Assembly: GCA_036746235.1 (NCBI GenBank)
Contig: DAIOEN010000008.1
Coordinates: 1 to 64,000 of the forward strand
Direction of reading: 5' to 3'
DNA length: 64,000 nt
Origin: CALARM01 sp036746235
Lineage (GTDB): Bacteria; Vulcanimicrobiota; SpSt-956; JAKJGF01
Position numbers and translations under genes: made by a program. The stretch's first letter is position 1. Every line of letters begins with the position of its first letter. This document shows positions 9,617-18,654 of this stretch, piece by piece. The notes below the pieces were generated by a model, which worked only from the letters and a program-made list of their open reading frames with translations, ran no database searches and was not told where the DNA came from.

Positions 9617-12600
9617 TCATTCTGCTCCGTAACAGCAGAATCCTGCCCAGTAATAGGGATGTTCCCATGAATGTTCGTCTTCCCTCTCGTAAATAAGGGT
9701 CATTCTTTCACAGGATTGTCCGATATTTTTTAATTTCTTCACTTTCATCTGTGCTTTTCTCAAAGAAGAAGCTCTGGTCATACCTTTCTTTATGATATTT
9801 TCATAAAGCTTTACCATCAATTCAGATGTAGAATTATCAGAAACTGTCCAGAGAGATGCGATGACGGAAGGACTTCCTGCAAATATAAAACCTGAAGGGA
9901 GGCCGGTAAATTCATCGGTATGGCCGTATTTTATCATACCTGTTTCACAGGCGCTGAGAGTAACCATATAAGCGTCAGGTAAAGACATGCCGGTAAATAT
10001 ATCCCTCAGGGTAAATTTTACCTCTTCACCTTTTTTATTGAACACATAAAGACCTGATTCCAGGGGATTATCAAAAATAAAATCTCCGTGACATGAAAAA
10101 TGATAAAAATTACTCTTTCCTGCATAAGTCACTATATCTTCAAAAATCTTTCCGTGAACTATTTTTTGCTCAGAAAAAAATTTCTCAATCTTTTCTGACT
10201 CTTCCGATGAATATCTGAGATTTCCCGTTGTATCACATTGAAAAGAAAAAAAATTTTCCTTTTTATTTCTTTTTCTTTTATAACACATGTCCAGAATATG
10301 AGAACTGGGGCCATAAGTTACTTCATAATCATCAAGAACATATTTCCTTTTGCCATGAACCTTTTTATACATACCATGAAGTGGTATAAAAAACAATATT
10401 TTATGAGGTATAAAGATAATCTTCTTTACATCCGAAAGCTTATCTTCCAGTTTTGAAAATATCTTCTCATAAATTAAGGCAAATAAAAAATCCATTCTCT
10501 CAAGCCAGTGTTTGAATGTCACTGTTCCCGGCATTTTTCTGTAATGGTTATAAGCTTCTAAATAATTATTTATATCTTTATAAAGTTCTTGAAGAGAAAA
10601 ATCAAAGAAAACTGCATCAACCGGTTCTTTCTTTCTTACTATGAAAGCACAGGATGTCTGAGAAGAAAGAAAAAACTCCACAAGAGCAGTTTCATCATCT
10701 CTGACCAGTTTTTTTATATCTTTATATTTCATGCCCTTTACTTCATAAAAAGGTTCATAAAAAGGGTCGAAGGTTTCTCTTATATCGGTAAGAAAACGTA
10801 AAAATTTTTCTTTTGTTTCTTTAAATTCTTCAGACGCTTTTTCTCTTTTATGACGGTCTTCTTCATTTGACAGAATAAACTGAAGAGCAGACAATTTCAG
10901 TTTAAAATTTCTATCCCGTTCTTTTACATCCTGAGGAGCTTTAGGGGAAATTTCCGTTCCTGTCATAATCTCAGCCAGATTTCGTCCTTTGATTTTTTCC
11001 ACATATTCCAGAGCTTCTTTAACATGTCCTTTTTCAAGCAATGCATTTACAAGGCTCTCATAAATCAGGAGATTTTTCTCTCTGAATATTCTTTTAAATT
11101 CCAGTTGAGACAGGGAGGACATGGTATTTTCTTCAATAATTTTCACCGATTCTTTAAGACATTTTATAGATTTCCTGTAATCACCCGATAATTTATATAT
11201 TTCACCCATGCCGTAAAGAGCCATATATTTTATTTCAGGGATACCGGATCCGGCTTTTTTTGCTCTTTTATAACATTCCATGGCTTTATCTAAACATTGC
11301 ATTTTATGATACATGCCTGCCCTGTTCAAAATGCACCTGGCAACAGAAACTTTCTGTTTATATTTTTTCAATATTTTTTCCGCTCTGTCATAACAATCAA
11401 GAGAGATTTCAAAATGGTTCATGAGAAGATAAATATTCGCTTTATTCAAAAAACACCTTGCCACATCAACATATCTCTTATTTTTTTCAAAAATATATTC
11501 TGCTCTGTCATAAAGGGCCATGGCTCTATCAAGATTATTCTGTTCAAGATAAATATTTGCCATATTCATATCACACCCTGCTACATCAAGTAAGTGTCTG
11601 TGTTTTTTAAATATATGCCTTGCATCGGAAAAAAGTTCCAGAGCTTCAGGAAATTTCCGTAAATTACGATAGGCTGTTCCTTTGTTTGACATACATATGG
11701 CAATATCAATACATGATCCTTTAAAAACATCTTTCGCCTCATCTAAAAGCTCTATGGCCTCTTCAAATCTCTGAAGGTCAAGATAAATATTTGCCCTGTT
11801 CATATCACATCTGGCCAGATCTACCGGTAATTTATTCTCTTTAAAGATTTTTCTGGCTTCATTAAGTAACATCATGGCTTCATCAAGTCTCTGAGATGTC
11901 ATATAAACAACTGCTTTACTGGAGTCACATCTGGCTCCTTCTATAAAAAGCTTATGGTCTTTAAAAATTTCGCCGGCTTTTTGAAAAAATACAAGACCTT
12001 CATCAAAATACTGCAAATTAAGACACGCTTTACCTCTGCCAAAATAACATCTTGCCACATCTGTCCGCCTGTTATGTTCCTTAAAGATACATATGGCTTC
12101 ATCATAAAGTGAAATGGCTTCCTGAAACCTGTTAAGCGACATATAAACTCCTGCAATATTAAAATCGCATGTTGCGGCAGAGACAGGCTGGTTATATGCT
12201 CTGAATATATGTTTTGCTTCATCATAAAGATTTATTGCTTCATCAAACCCGGCAAGAAGAAGATGAATATTTGCCCTGTTCAGGTTACATCTTGCCACAT
12301 CTATCCAGAGTTTATTATCTCTGAATATAAATGATGCTTCATCATAAAGTTTTATCGCTTCATCAAATTTCCTTATACTACAGCATGTTACCGCTTTATT
12401 TAAGTCACATTTTGCCACATCTACAGAGTGGCCTTTTTCCATGAATATCTTCCCTGCCAGATCGTAAAGCTCTATGGCTCTGTCGAATCGTCTCATATTA
12501 CGATAAACAGTCCCTTTTGCCGAGGTACAGAGAGCAACTTCACTCAACTGATTGTTATCCGTAAAAACCTCTATGGCTTTATCATAAAATGCCAGAGATT

Positions 12601-14038
12601 CTTCAAATTTTCTTAAATGACAGAGAGCCTCTCCTTTACCTGCATCACATCTCGCCATATCTATGAGCATGTTATGTTCTTCAAAAAATCTGCGCGCCTC
12701 ATCATAAAGCTCCATAGATATATCAAATCTGTGTAATACAAGATATATGCCGGCTCTTTCATAATTCCATCTTGCCATATCAAGAGGCAGATTATTTTCC
12801 TTAAAAATTCCACCTGCTTTTTCATAAAGGTTCAGAGCTCTGTCGAATTGCTGTAAATTACAGTATACCTGTCCATGTCCCATAAGACATCTTGCCATAT
12901 CAACGGAATGATTATTACCGGAGAAGATCTCTTCTGCCTTTTCGTAAAAATTCAGAGATTCTTCAAATTTCTGTAACGTAAGAGAAATACTTGCTTTTCC
13001 TGATAAACATCTGGCCACACCGGCCATGTAATTATTCTCTCTGAACATATCTTCTGCTTCATCATAATATCTGAAGGCTTCTTCAAATTTCTGTAAATTT
13101 CTGTAAATATGGGCCTTCCCTGATAAACATCTTGCGGCTTTTACAGGTTGATTATTTTTCCTGAACAGTTGCTCTGCTTTTTCATAAAGCTTCAGAGATT
13201 CATCAAAATGTTCTAAATTCCGGCATGCTATTGCTTTACCGGAAATACATCTGGCAGAACCGTGCCATCTGTTGTATTTCTCAAAAATATGTTCTGCTTT
13301 TTCATAAAGTTCCAGAGCTTTTTTATATCTCTGCAAAGCCAGACAGACATTTGCCCTTCCTGCCATAGTACCTGCAACTCCGGGCCAGTAAGTATCCTTT
13401 TTGAATATCCCTTCTGCCATGTAATAAAGTTCTGTTGCTTCTCGAAAATTCTGTAAATCAAGACAGAGATTTGCATTGCCTGAATAACATCTGGCAAGTT
13501 CAAGATATTCCTTATGCTGTTCAAATATATCTTTTGCCCTGTCATACAGCATCAGAGCTTCATGAAAATTCCCGAGTCCACAGCAGGCTTTTGCCTGTCC
13601 CGCATCACATTTTGCTTCATCTACGGAACAATTATGCTCTTTAAAAATACGTCTTGCCCTGTCATAAAGTATTACGGATTCGTCAAAAATCTCCAGGTCA
13701 GTATAAAGGCCGGCTTTTTTCATGACACATTGTGCCGCTTCCACAGGCAGATTGTGTTCTTTAAAAATATGTTCTGCCCTGCCATAATGTTCCAGAGCAT
13801 CTTCAAAGCGGTCTTCTTCTTCAAGAATATCCCCTGTAAATTTTTCACATGCTGCTACATCCAGAGGTCGATTATTTTCTTCAAAAAACCCTTTTGCCCT
13901 GTCATAACAGACCAGGGCTTTCTGAAAATCATTAAGTCTCTGACAGAGTTCTGCTGCGGAAAAATACGTTTCTCCCGTCCTGTAACCTGTTATTTCAGAA
14001 GCTTTTAATATGATAGGTATAATAACATTTGAAATCAT
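9617..14038 (-). CDS. TPR-CHAT protein, putative caspase-like protease
   Basis: 1473 aa. Residues about 15-985 are 24 tandem TPR-like units with a very regular 40-residue period (ARC..GKA..Y..L..FDEA..LYDEA..IF..N). A Cys at the start of helix A (A-[RK]-C) recurs in most units. After a helical linker, the C-terminal CHAT domain (about 1130-1473) has both catalytic residues: H1317 in FSCHGD and C1364 in LSACETG. CHAT domains are clan CD cysteine peptidases related to separase and caspases and often act in bacterial immunity or regulated proteolysis, with TPRs as the recognition part. No signal peptide, so cytoplasmic. It starts 7 bp after the stop of the upstream gene (14046-14795), implying coupled translation. 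Target and trigger are unknown. Confidence 0.9.
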   Translation of the reverse strand: MISNVIIPIILKASEITGYRTGETYFSAAELCQRLNDFQKALVCYDRAKGFFEENNRPLDVAACEKFTGDILEEEDRFEDALEHYGRAEHIFKEHNLPVEAAQCVMKKAGLYTDLEIFDESVILYDRARRIFKEHNCSVDEAKCDAGQAKACCGLGNFHEALMLYDRAKDIFEQHKEYLELARCYSGNANLCLDLQNFREATELYYMAEGIFKKDTYWPGVAGTMAGRANVCLALQRYKKALELYEKAEHIFEKYNRWHGSARCISGKAIACRNLEHFDESLKLYEKAEQLFRKNNQPVKAARCLSGKAHIYRNLQKFEEAFRYYDEAEDMFRENNYMAGVARCLSGKASISLTLQKFEESLNFYEKAEEIFSGNNHSVDMARCLMGHGQVYCNLQQFDRALNLYEKAGGIFKENNLPLDMARWNYERAGIYLVLHRFDISMELYDEARRFFEEHNMLIDMARCDAGKGEALCHLRKFEESLAFYDKAIEVFTDNNQLSEVALCTSAKGTVYRNMRRFDRAIELYDLAGKIFMEKGHSVDVAKCDLNKAVTCCSIRKFDEAIKLYDEASFIFRDNKLWIDVARCNLNRANIHLLLAGFDEAINLYDEAKHIFRAYNQPVSAATCDFNIAGVYMSLNRFQEAISLYDEAICIFKEHNRRTDVARCYFGRGKACLNLQYFDEGLVFFQKAGEIFKDHKLFIEGARCDSSKAVVYMTSQRLDEAMMLLNEARKIFKENKLPVDLARCDMNRANIYLDLQRFEEAIELLDEAKDVFKGSCIDIAICMSNKGTAYRNLRKFPEALELFSDARHIFKKHRHLLDVAGCDMNMANIYLEQNNLDRAMALYDRAEYIFEKNKRYVDVARCFLNKANIYLLMNHFEISLDCYDRAEKILKKYKQKVSVARCILNRAGMYHKMQCLDKAMECYKRAKKAGSGIPEIKYMALYGMGEIYKLSGDYRKSIKCLKESVKIIEENTMSSLSQLEFKRIFREKNLLIYESLVNALLEKGHVKEALEYVEKIKGRNLAEIMTGTEISPKAPQDVKERDRNFKLKLSALQFILSNEEDRHKREKASEEFKETKEKFLRFLTDIRETFDPFYEPFYEVKGMKYKDIKKLVRDDETALVEFFLSSQTSCAFIVRKKEPVDAVFFDFSLQELYKDINNYLEAYNHYRKMPGTVTFKHWLERMDFLFALIYEKIFSKLEDKLSDVKKIIFIPHKILFFIPLHGMYKKVHGKRKYVLDDYEVTYGPSSHILDMCYKRKRNKKENFFSFQCDTTGNLRYSSEESEKIEKFFSEQKIVHGKIFEDIVTYAGKSNFYHFSCHGDFIFDNPLESGLYVFNKKGEEVKFTLRDIFTGMSLPDAYMVTLSACETGMIKYGHTDEFTGLPSGFIFAGSPSVIASLWTVSDNSTSELMVKLYENIIKKGMTRASSLRKAQMKVKKLKNIGQSCERMTLIYEREDEHSWEHPYYWAGFCCYGAE

Positions 14039-14045
14039 AAAAATA

Positions 14046-14795
14046 CTACAATTTTATATACTTTATATAATCTTTCCAGTGAGAAGGCAATGAAGCATGG
14101 GATGTAAAAATCATATAGTCACCATGATTTCTTACCTCATAGCCTCTTTCAGTCAGTCCTTCCATAACAGTGAAAGGAACTTTATTCCCTTTCCATTTAA
14201 ACAGAGTACGCTGAATTTCCCGTTCTGCATAAGATTTATCAGCAGATTTTCCCCTTAACAGATTTCCTACATTATATATAAAATCCATCCATTCTCCCGG
14301 TGTATCTTTCAGGGTAACTTTTATTTTTTTTAACAATGGTCTGTCAATTTCTTTCATAGCCAGTTCTTTTTTGATCACTGCCAGCCAGGCAGAAATATCC
14401 CATTTTAAAAGATTTACAAAACCTGCCGGGTTTCCTTCTCTCAAACAATTAAAGGCCAGTTCGTTTTCTTCCCCGCCGGAAAAAGTAAAACCTGCATATT
14501 TATTGTCATGAGCGCTGACATAACACATATAAGGCTGATAATCTGTAATTAAATAATCGAATAATTTATAAATATGCCGAATTTGTTGAGAGATAGCCTG
14601 TTCTATCAAATGATGCTCAATTTTTCTCCCGTCATCATCGTACATTTCTACATCCGGAAATGTACAGTAAAAATTAAATTTATTATTATAATAAAATTCG
14701 AAATCATTATATTCAGTAACTTTTTTAACAGAATTATAGCAATGTCCGGCAGAAACTTCTGATGGAAAAAATAATTCTATATAATAATATGGCAT
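14046..14795 (-). CDS. unknown protein coupled to the TPR-CHAT gene
   Basis: 249 aa, not recognised. Rich in aromatic residues in the N-terminal half (MPYYYIELFF), with DISAWLAVIKKEL in the middle and GEWMDFIYNVGNLL further on. No signal peptide, membrane helix or known catalytic motif seen. I chose the ATG at 14795, with AAAGG eight bases upstream, over the in-frame TTG at 14801 whose spacing would be too short. It ends 7 bp before the TPR-CHAT gene. In TPR-CHAT loci the neighbour is often the substrate or sensor of the protease, so a partner role is reasonable but only inferred. Confidence 0.7.
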   Translation of the reverse strand: MPYYYIELFFPSEVSAGHCYNSVKKVTEYNDFEFYYNNKFNFYCTFPDVEMYDDDGRKIEHHLIEQAISQQIRHIYKLFDYLITDYQPYMCYVSAHDNKYAGFTFSGGEENELAFNCLREGNPAGFVNLLKWDISAWLAVIKKELAMKEIDRPLLKKIKVTLKDTPGEWMDFIYNVGNLLRGKSADKSYAEREIQRTLFKWKGNKVPFTVMEGLTERGYEVRNHGDYMIFTSHASLPSHWKDYIKYIKL

Positions 14796-14957
14796 ATTCA
14801 AAACCTTTCCGATTTATTATACTAAAATTGATAACCCATTGTCATAAAATCTTTAAAAATTTTTACCGCACATTTTATATATAAATATTTCGTATATAAT
14901 ATATTGAATATTTCGCACAAATTCCATATAATATTTAATAGAAGGCGGTGTATATTT

Positions 14958-15197
14958 ATGGTTGTCACGTCTACGGATTTTAAAAATAATATAAGAAAAT
15001 ATATGGAACTTTCAAAGAAAGAAAATATTATAGTTACGAAAAACGGTAAAGATATTGCAAAATTAATAGGTGTAAAAAAAAGTGAAACCCCAGTAACTGA
15101 TAGCCTTATTGGGATAATAAAAACCTCGGAAGAGATAAATCTGAAACAGGAACGAGAAGAAAGGTTAAAATATTTATTTGAAAATGTCACATATTAA
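14958..15197 (+). CDS. Phd/YefM-type antitoxin-like protein, apparently orphan
   Basis: 79 aa. The N-terminal half matches the Phd/YefM DNA-binding fold: VVTSTDFKNNIRKYM, then IIVTKNGKDIAKLIGV. The C-terminal half is a charged helix as expected for the toxin-binding part. I start at the ATG at 14958 preceded by an AAGGCGG-like ribosome site. The upstream extension of the frame has no such site. The next gene (15234) does not look like a RelE, Doc or PIN toxin, so no cognate toxin is evident; it may be a solitary repressor or a relic. Confidence 0.8.
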   Translation: MVVTSTDFKNNIRKYMELSKKENIIVTKNGKDIAKLIGVKKSETPVTDSLIGIIKTSEEINLKQEREERLKYLFENVTY

Positions 15198-15233
15198 AAA
15201 ATTTCAAGTATCATGAAAGCCAGGAGATATACA

Positions 15234-15656
15234 ATGAAACTTCCGCCTTTACCTGATGAGTGGATGAAACCGGGAGAAAATCCTGAAAAAACAATAATTT
15301 ACTGGGAAACCCATATAGAAGAATTAACCTTTATAAGAGAATTTATCGTGGATATATTACTTCAGGACAGAGAATATCTTTCTATTGTATGGAACAGACC
15401 GGTTCAGCCTGATTATGATAACGGATGGGCAAGGATCTGGATTGTTACGCACATATTACAGGATTATAAAGATCTGATTGTAAATGAAAAGCAGTTACCG
15501 GCACTGCCGGTTAATATAAAAGAATTGCTTTTATATTTAGATACCCATCACAATCAGAGAGATATAGCTCTTACAGAGTTAAGCCTCAGAAAACTGATAA
15601 GCAGAACTTATGAAGATCTGAGAAAATTTTACCGTAAAACGGGCTTTTTGCTTTAA
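15234..15656 (+). CDS. unknown small protein
   Basis: 140 aa, not recognised. Starts MKLPPLPDEW; the middle has a Trp-rich stretch (SIVWNRPVQPDYDNGWAR) and the end is basic (RTYEDLRKFYRKTGFLL). The ATG at 15234 has AGGAG seven bases upstream, which decides against the ATG at 15213. It lies 14 bp before the zinc-finger/DUF4384 gene and is likely co-transcribed with it. Because that neighbour has anti-sigma-like zinc fingers, a divergent sigma-like or regulatory role was considered, but no sigma-70 region 2 or 4 motif is visible. Confidence 0.7.
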   Translation: MKLPPLPDEWMKPGENPEKTIIYWETHIEELTFIREFIVDILLQDREYLSIVWNRPVQPDYDNGWARIWIVTHILQDYKDLIVNEKQLPALPVNIKELLLYLDTHHNQRDIALTELSLRKLISRTYEDLRKFYRKTGFLL

Positions 15657-15670
15657 GGGGGGTATATAAG

Positions 15671-16465
15671 ATGAAACACTGTTCGGAAAAAGATTTATTG
15701 AACTTTTCAAAAGAAAAAACTCCTCATATAGAGGAACATTTAAGAACATGTTCTTCATGTCTGATGAAATATAATTTTTTAACTATGAAAGCCAGGATGA
15801 ATTCCTATATTGAATATGAAAAAAGAAAGAAAAAATCCCTCTGTCCATCGGAAGAAGATTTATTCGATTATGCATCGGGGAAAACCTCGGGAGATAAGAA
15901 AAAGCAGATGAAAGAACATCTCGCTGTCTGTGAAACATGTGTGAATATATATTTCGATTTAAAGCCTGTAAATATGAAATCACTGTGGCATTCTGTTGAA
16001 GAAGCAATATCAAGAGGGACTGATTTTGTAAAAAATCTTTATTTTGTACCGGATCTGGCTTACAGCAGAAAAAAATCGGAAGAAAAATCCGATAAGGTAA
16101 AGGCTTTTATAGGCGATGAAGTCAGGATTGAAATTCCTGCAGATAAAGACGGATATCTGACGGTTATACACTGGAACGGAGAAATTCTTTCTCTCCTCTT
16201 TCCGAATATTCATGAAAAAGACACCTCTGTTAAAGGCCGGACAATAAAAATCCTCAGAGGCATGATTGATCCTCCTGCCGGCATACAGTACATTAAAGTA
16301 TTTATTACAGAAGATAAAATACTGAATCCTGAAGAAATGGATTTCAATGATGCAAATTCAGTGATGAAACATATAGAAGGATTTACAAAAGAACTCTCTG
16401 AAATTGATGAGAAGAGATGGTCTGAAAAAATAATTACCTGTGAAGTTTTGGAATTTATCAAATAA
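15671..16465 (+). CDS. double anti-sigma-like zinc finger protein with DUF4384-type domain
   Basis: 264 aa. Two HxxxCxxC motifs of the putative zinc-finger (anti-sigma) type are present: HLRTCSSC at about residues 23-30 and HLAVCETC at about 83-90, each preceded by an E-[ED]-[DL]-L-x(2)-[FY] start as in RsrA/zf-HC2 domains. The C-terminal part (DEVRIEIPADKDGYLTVIHW, then SLLFPN) matches DUF4384, a domain often found in extracellular or envelope regulatory proteins. No transmembrane helix is seen between them, so a cytoplasmic location is likely. No ECF sigma factor gene is adjacent. GGGGG-rich ribosome site before the ATG. Its mRNA ends at the strong hairpin at 16479-16512. Confidence 0.78.
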   Translation: MKHCSEKDLLNFSKEKTPHIEEHLRTCSSCLMKYNFLTMKARMNSYIEYEKRKKKSLCPSEEDLFDYASGKTSGDKKKQMKEHLAVCETCVNIYFDLKPVNMKSLWHSVEEAISRGTDFVKNLYFVPDLAYSRKKSEEKSDKVKAFIGDEVRIEIPADKDGYLTVIHWNGEILSLLFPNIHEKDTSVKGRTIKILRGMIDPPAGIQYIKVFITEDKILNPEEMDFNDANSVMKHIEGFTKELSEIDEKRWSEKIITCEVLEFIK

Positions 16466-16478
16466 ATTTATCGTAAAC

Positions 16479-16512
16479 AAAAGGGCTGTCTCCCGGCGGA
16501 GACAGCCCTTTT
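16479..16512. terminator. bidirectional Rho-independent terminator
   Basis: A perfect 15-bp stem (16479-16493 with 16498-16512; core GGGCTGTCTCC) with loop CGGC. The arms begin with AAAA and end with TTTT, so it serves both the plus-strand gene ending at 16465 and the minus-strand gene ending at 16522. Confidence 0.93.
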
Positions 16513-16521
16513 GTTATCAAT

Positions 16522-17454
16522 CTATTTCTTCAATGCCCGTTTAATATTCTCTATAGACTTCTTCAGTGCATCTTTCATATCACTGTCTTCTTCTGTTTTA
16601 GACATTTTTTCCAGAACTTCCAGAGTTTTTTCGTCACCAATCTTGCCGAGTGTTGTAACTGCAATCATTCTGACAAAAATATTCTTATCCGTCAGAGCTT
16701 CTGTAACATACTGAACAGATTTATCACTTTTTATCTCTCCCAGTGATCTCACTACAGATGCTCTTATGACGTCACTTTCGCCTTCTTTAAATAACTTAAA
16801 AAGCGGTTCTACAGCCTTGCTATCGCCGAGTAAACCGAGGGATGATATGGCTGAAGTTTTTACTCTCTGATTTTTATCTCCCAGTGATTGACACAAAGGT
16901 TCAACTGCTCTTTTATCTTTAAAATCTCCTAAAACTCTGGCAGCGGTCATTCTTACTGTTTCGTCCTCATCTTTAAGGCATTCAATTATATAGGGAATAG
17001 CTTCCGATGAAAAATCTTTAAGCCTTCTGAAAGCATATACTGCATCCACTCTTACTCCCCAGTCAGAATCCTTTAAAGCTTTGATAAGCGGTTTTATAGC
17101 CTGTTTGTCTTCCAGTTTTCCAAGTGCTTCTGCTGCAATACTTCTTATATTTTCATTTTTATCATGTTCCAGCACATTAATCAAACATGGCACAGCCCTT
17201 TTATCACCCAGATTGCCGAGAGCCCATACTGCAGTATGTCTGGTATCATCATCAGAAGACGGATTTTCAAGATCTTCTATGAATTTCTTTACCTTCCGGC
17301 TCATAGGAAGCTCTTCATCAAAGGATATACTTTCGGCTTTTGCAATAGAATTAAATGAATGTCTGTAATTGCCTCCTGAAAATACAGGAAATAAAGTTAA
17401 AAGGAAAGAGAATAATACTAATAATATAGAGTATTTAAAAATGTTTTTCTTCAC
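16522..17454 (-). CDS. exported HEAT-repeat protein
   Basis: 310 aa. An N-terminal signal sequence (KKNIFKYS then a long Leu/Phe-rich core to about residue 27) is followed by about seven HEAT repeats of 31 residues (A-ALG-LGDKRAV-PL---L-D, PBS-lyase type). Such repeats form a superhelical protein-binding scaffold; no catalytic motif is present. GTG start with AAAGGAG six bases upstream. It begins 19 bp after the REC-XRE-cupin gene and is probably in its operon, so it may be part of that regulator's output. Export to the periplasm is inferred from the signal sequence. Confidence 0.85.
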   Translation of the reverse strand: MKKNIFKYSILLVLFSFLLTLFPVFSGGNYRHSFNSIAKAESISFDEELPMSRKVKKFIEDLENPSSDDDTRHTAVWALGNLGDKRAVPCLINVLEHDKNENIRSIAAEALGKLEDKQAIKPLIKALKDSDWGVRVDAVYAFRRLKDFSSEAIPYIIECLKDEDETVRMTAARVLGDFKDKRAVEPLCQSLGDKNQRVKTSAISSLGLLGDSKAVEPLFKLFKEGESDVIRASVVRSLGEIKSDKSVQYVTEALTDKNIFVRMIAVTTLGKIGDEKTLEVLEKMSKTEEDSDMKDALKKSIENIKRALKK

Positions 17455-17473
17455 ACCGGTCTCCTTTCAAATA

Positions 17474-18424
17474 TTAAAAACTTGAAGGTGTAGTTACCCA
17501 TATGGCTTCTACATCTTCCTGGCCTACATTTTTCCAGCTGTAAGAAAGAGAAGAATCCAGATGTACACTGTCACCCTTCTCCAGGACATACCTGTTATTG
17601 CCGAAATTAAGCTCTAACTTTCCTGAAATAACTATTCCAAATTCTTCACCTTCCGGATGATAAAAATTCTGTAATGAACAGTTACCTACTTTAAATTTTA
17701 TATACATAGGCTGGAGCTTGTTATTTTCCGATCTTTTGGAAAGTAACTCAATAGTAATGCCTTTTTTACCGGAAGGTATAGCCTGTCTCTGGTCATTTCT
17801 CATAATAGAAATTCTCTTCACACTGTTGTCTTCAAAAAACTGAACTATGCTGACATCCAAAGCTCTTGCAATCTTATCAAGACTGGCTATGGACGGAGAA
17901 ATTTTACTGTTTTCAACCTGAGAGAGAAGGCTGTTGGAAAGACCTGTTCTTCTGGACATCTGCCTGATAGATACGCCCTTTTGTTTTCTCAGGTCTCTTA
18001 TCTTCTTACCAATATCTTCTATAAGATTATCGACTTCTTTATTAATAAGATTTTTTTCATCTATAATCTTTTCAAGGGTAGATCTTATGTCATCTATCTT
18101 AAAAGGTTTCTGTATATAATCATATGCTCCATGTTTTAACATATCTACAGCACTTTCCAGTGACGGACATCCGGTAAGAATAAGTATGTTTATATCATTA
18201 TCAATCTCTTTTATTTCTTTAAAAACCTCGGTACCATCTATATCAGGTAATTTCAGATCGAGTATAACTATATGATATATATCCTCTTTTACCATATGTA
18301 CCGCATCAAGACCGCATGAAGCAACAGACACAGTATAACCTTCTGTTATCAATAAATCTTCCAGAAATGTACTTACATCTTCATCATCTTCTACAAGCAA
18401 GATATGAATAGATTCTTTGTTAAT
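17474..18424 (-). CDS. response regulator receiver - XRE HTH - cupin fusion regulator
   Basis: 316 aa if read from the ATT at 18424. N-terminal receiver domain (ILLVEDDE, phosphoacceptor Asp in VILDLKLPDIDG, ILTG Thr, KPF Lys), then an XRE-type helix-turn-helix (IRDLRKQKGVSIRQMSRRTG...LLSQVENSKISPSIASL), then a C-terminal cupin (FYHPEGEEFGIVISGKLEL). XRE-cupin proteins usually sense a small ligand and repress or activate metabolic genes; here a receiver is added, so phosphorylation is a likely second input. No partner kinase of the histidine type is nearby. The only good ribosome site, AGGAGG at 18433-18438, overlaps the in-frame GTG at 18433, so that codon cannot be the start; ATT at 18424 is eight bases downstream. 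Confidence 0.85.
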   Translation of the reverse strand: MNKESIHILLVEDDEDVSTFLEDLLITEGYTVSVASCGLDAVHMVKEDIYHIVILDLKLPDIDGTEVFKEIKEIDNDINILILTGCPSLESAVDMLKHGAYDYIQKPFKIDDIRSTLEKIIDEKNLINKEVDNLIEDIGKKIRDLRKQKGVSIRQMSRRTGLSNSLLSQVENSKISPSIASLDKIARALDVSIVQFFEDNSVKRISIMRNDQRQAIPSGKKGITIELLSKRSENNKLQPMYIKFKVGNCSLQNFYHPEGEEFGIVISGKLELNFGNNRYVLEKGDSVHLDSSLSYSWKNVGQEDVEAIWVTTPSSF

Positions 18425-18432
18425 CTCTATCA

Positions 18433-18438
18433 CCTCCT
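18433..18438 (-). promoter_or_regulatory. ribosome binding site that points to an ATT start
   Basis: AGGAGG on the minus strand. It overlaps the GTG at 18431-18433 and stands eight bases before the in-frame ATT at 18424, which is the only start-like codon at correct spacing. Confidence 0.6.
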
Positions 18439-18570
18439 GTTGAAAAAATATAGTAGTATAAAAAAATACTCCTAATTAACTATTATAGTCAGTTTCATAA
18501 CAATCAATAATTAATAAAAAGCAAAAAACAAATAGTAAATAATGAACTGTGAGAAATGTCCCGTTTTTTT

Positions 18571-18589
18571 TCACTTTTCACTTTTCACT
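18571..18589. repeat. heptamer repeat (TCACTTT)
   Basis: Nearly three copies of the 7-base unit TCACTTT in the gap upstream of the regulator gene. The same unit recurs at 23009-23034. Confidence 0.8.
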
Positions 18590-18654
18590 CCAATGAAATA
18601 TACTATAAAAACACAGATAAAGTATACTAAAATTATTCTATAATTGCAAGTATT

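Noticed and set aside
13514..14008. 164-codon plus-strand frame
   Set aside because: Antisense to the periodic TPR repeats; no ribosome site and Cys/Phe-rich nonsense composition.
14958..15656. Classical Phd-toxin pair
   Set aside because: The downstream 140-aa protein shows no RelE, Doc or PIN motifs and is 36 bp away rather than overlapping.
18431..18433. GTG start for the REC-XRE-cupin gene
   Set aside because: It overlaps the only ribosome binding site, leaving no spacing.
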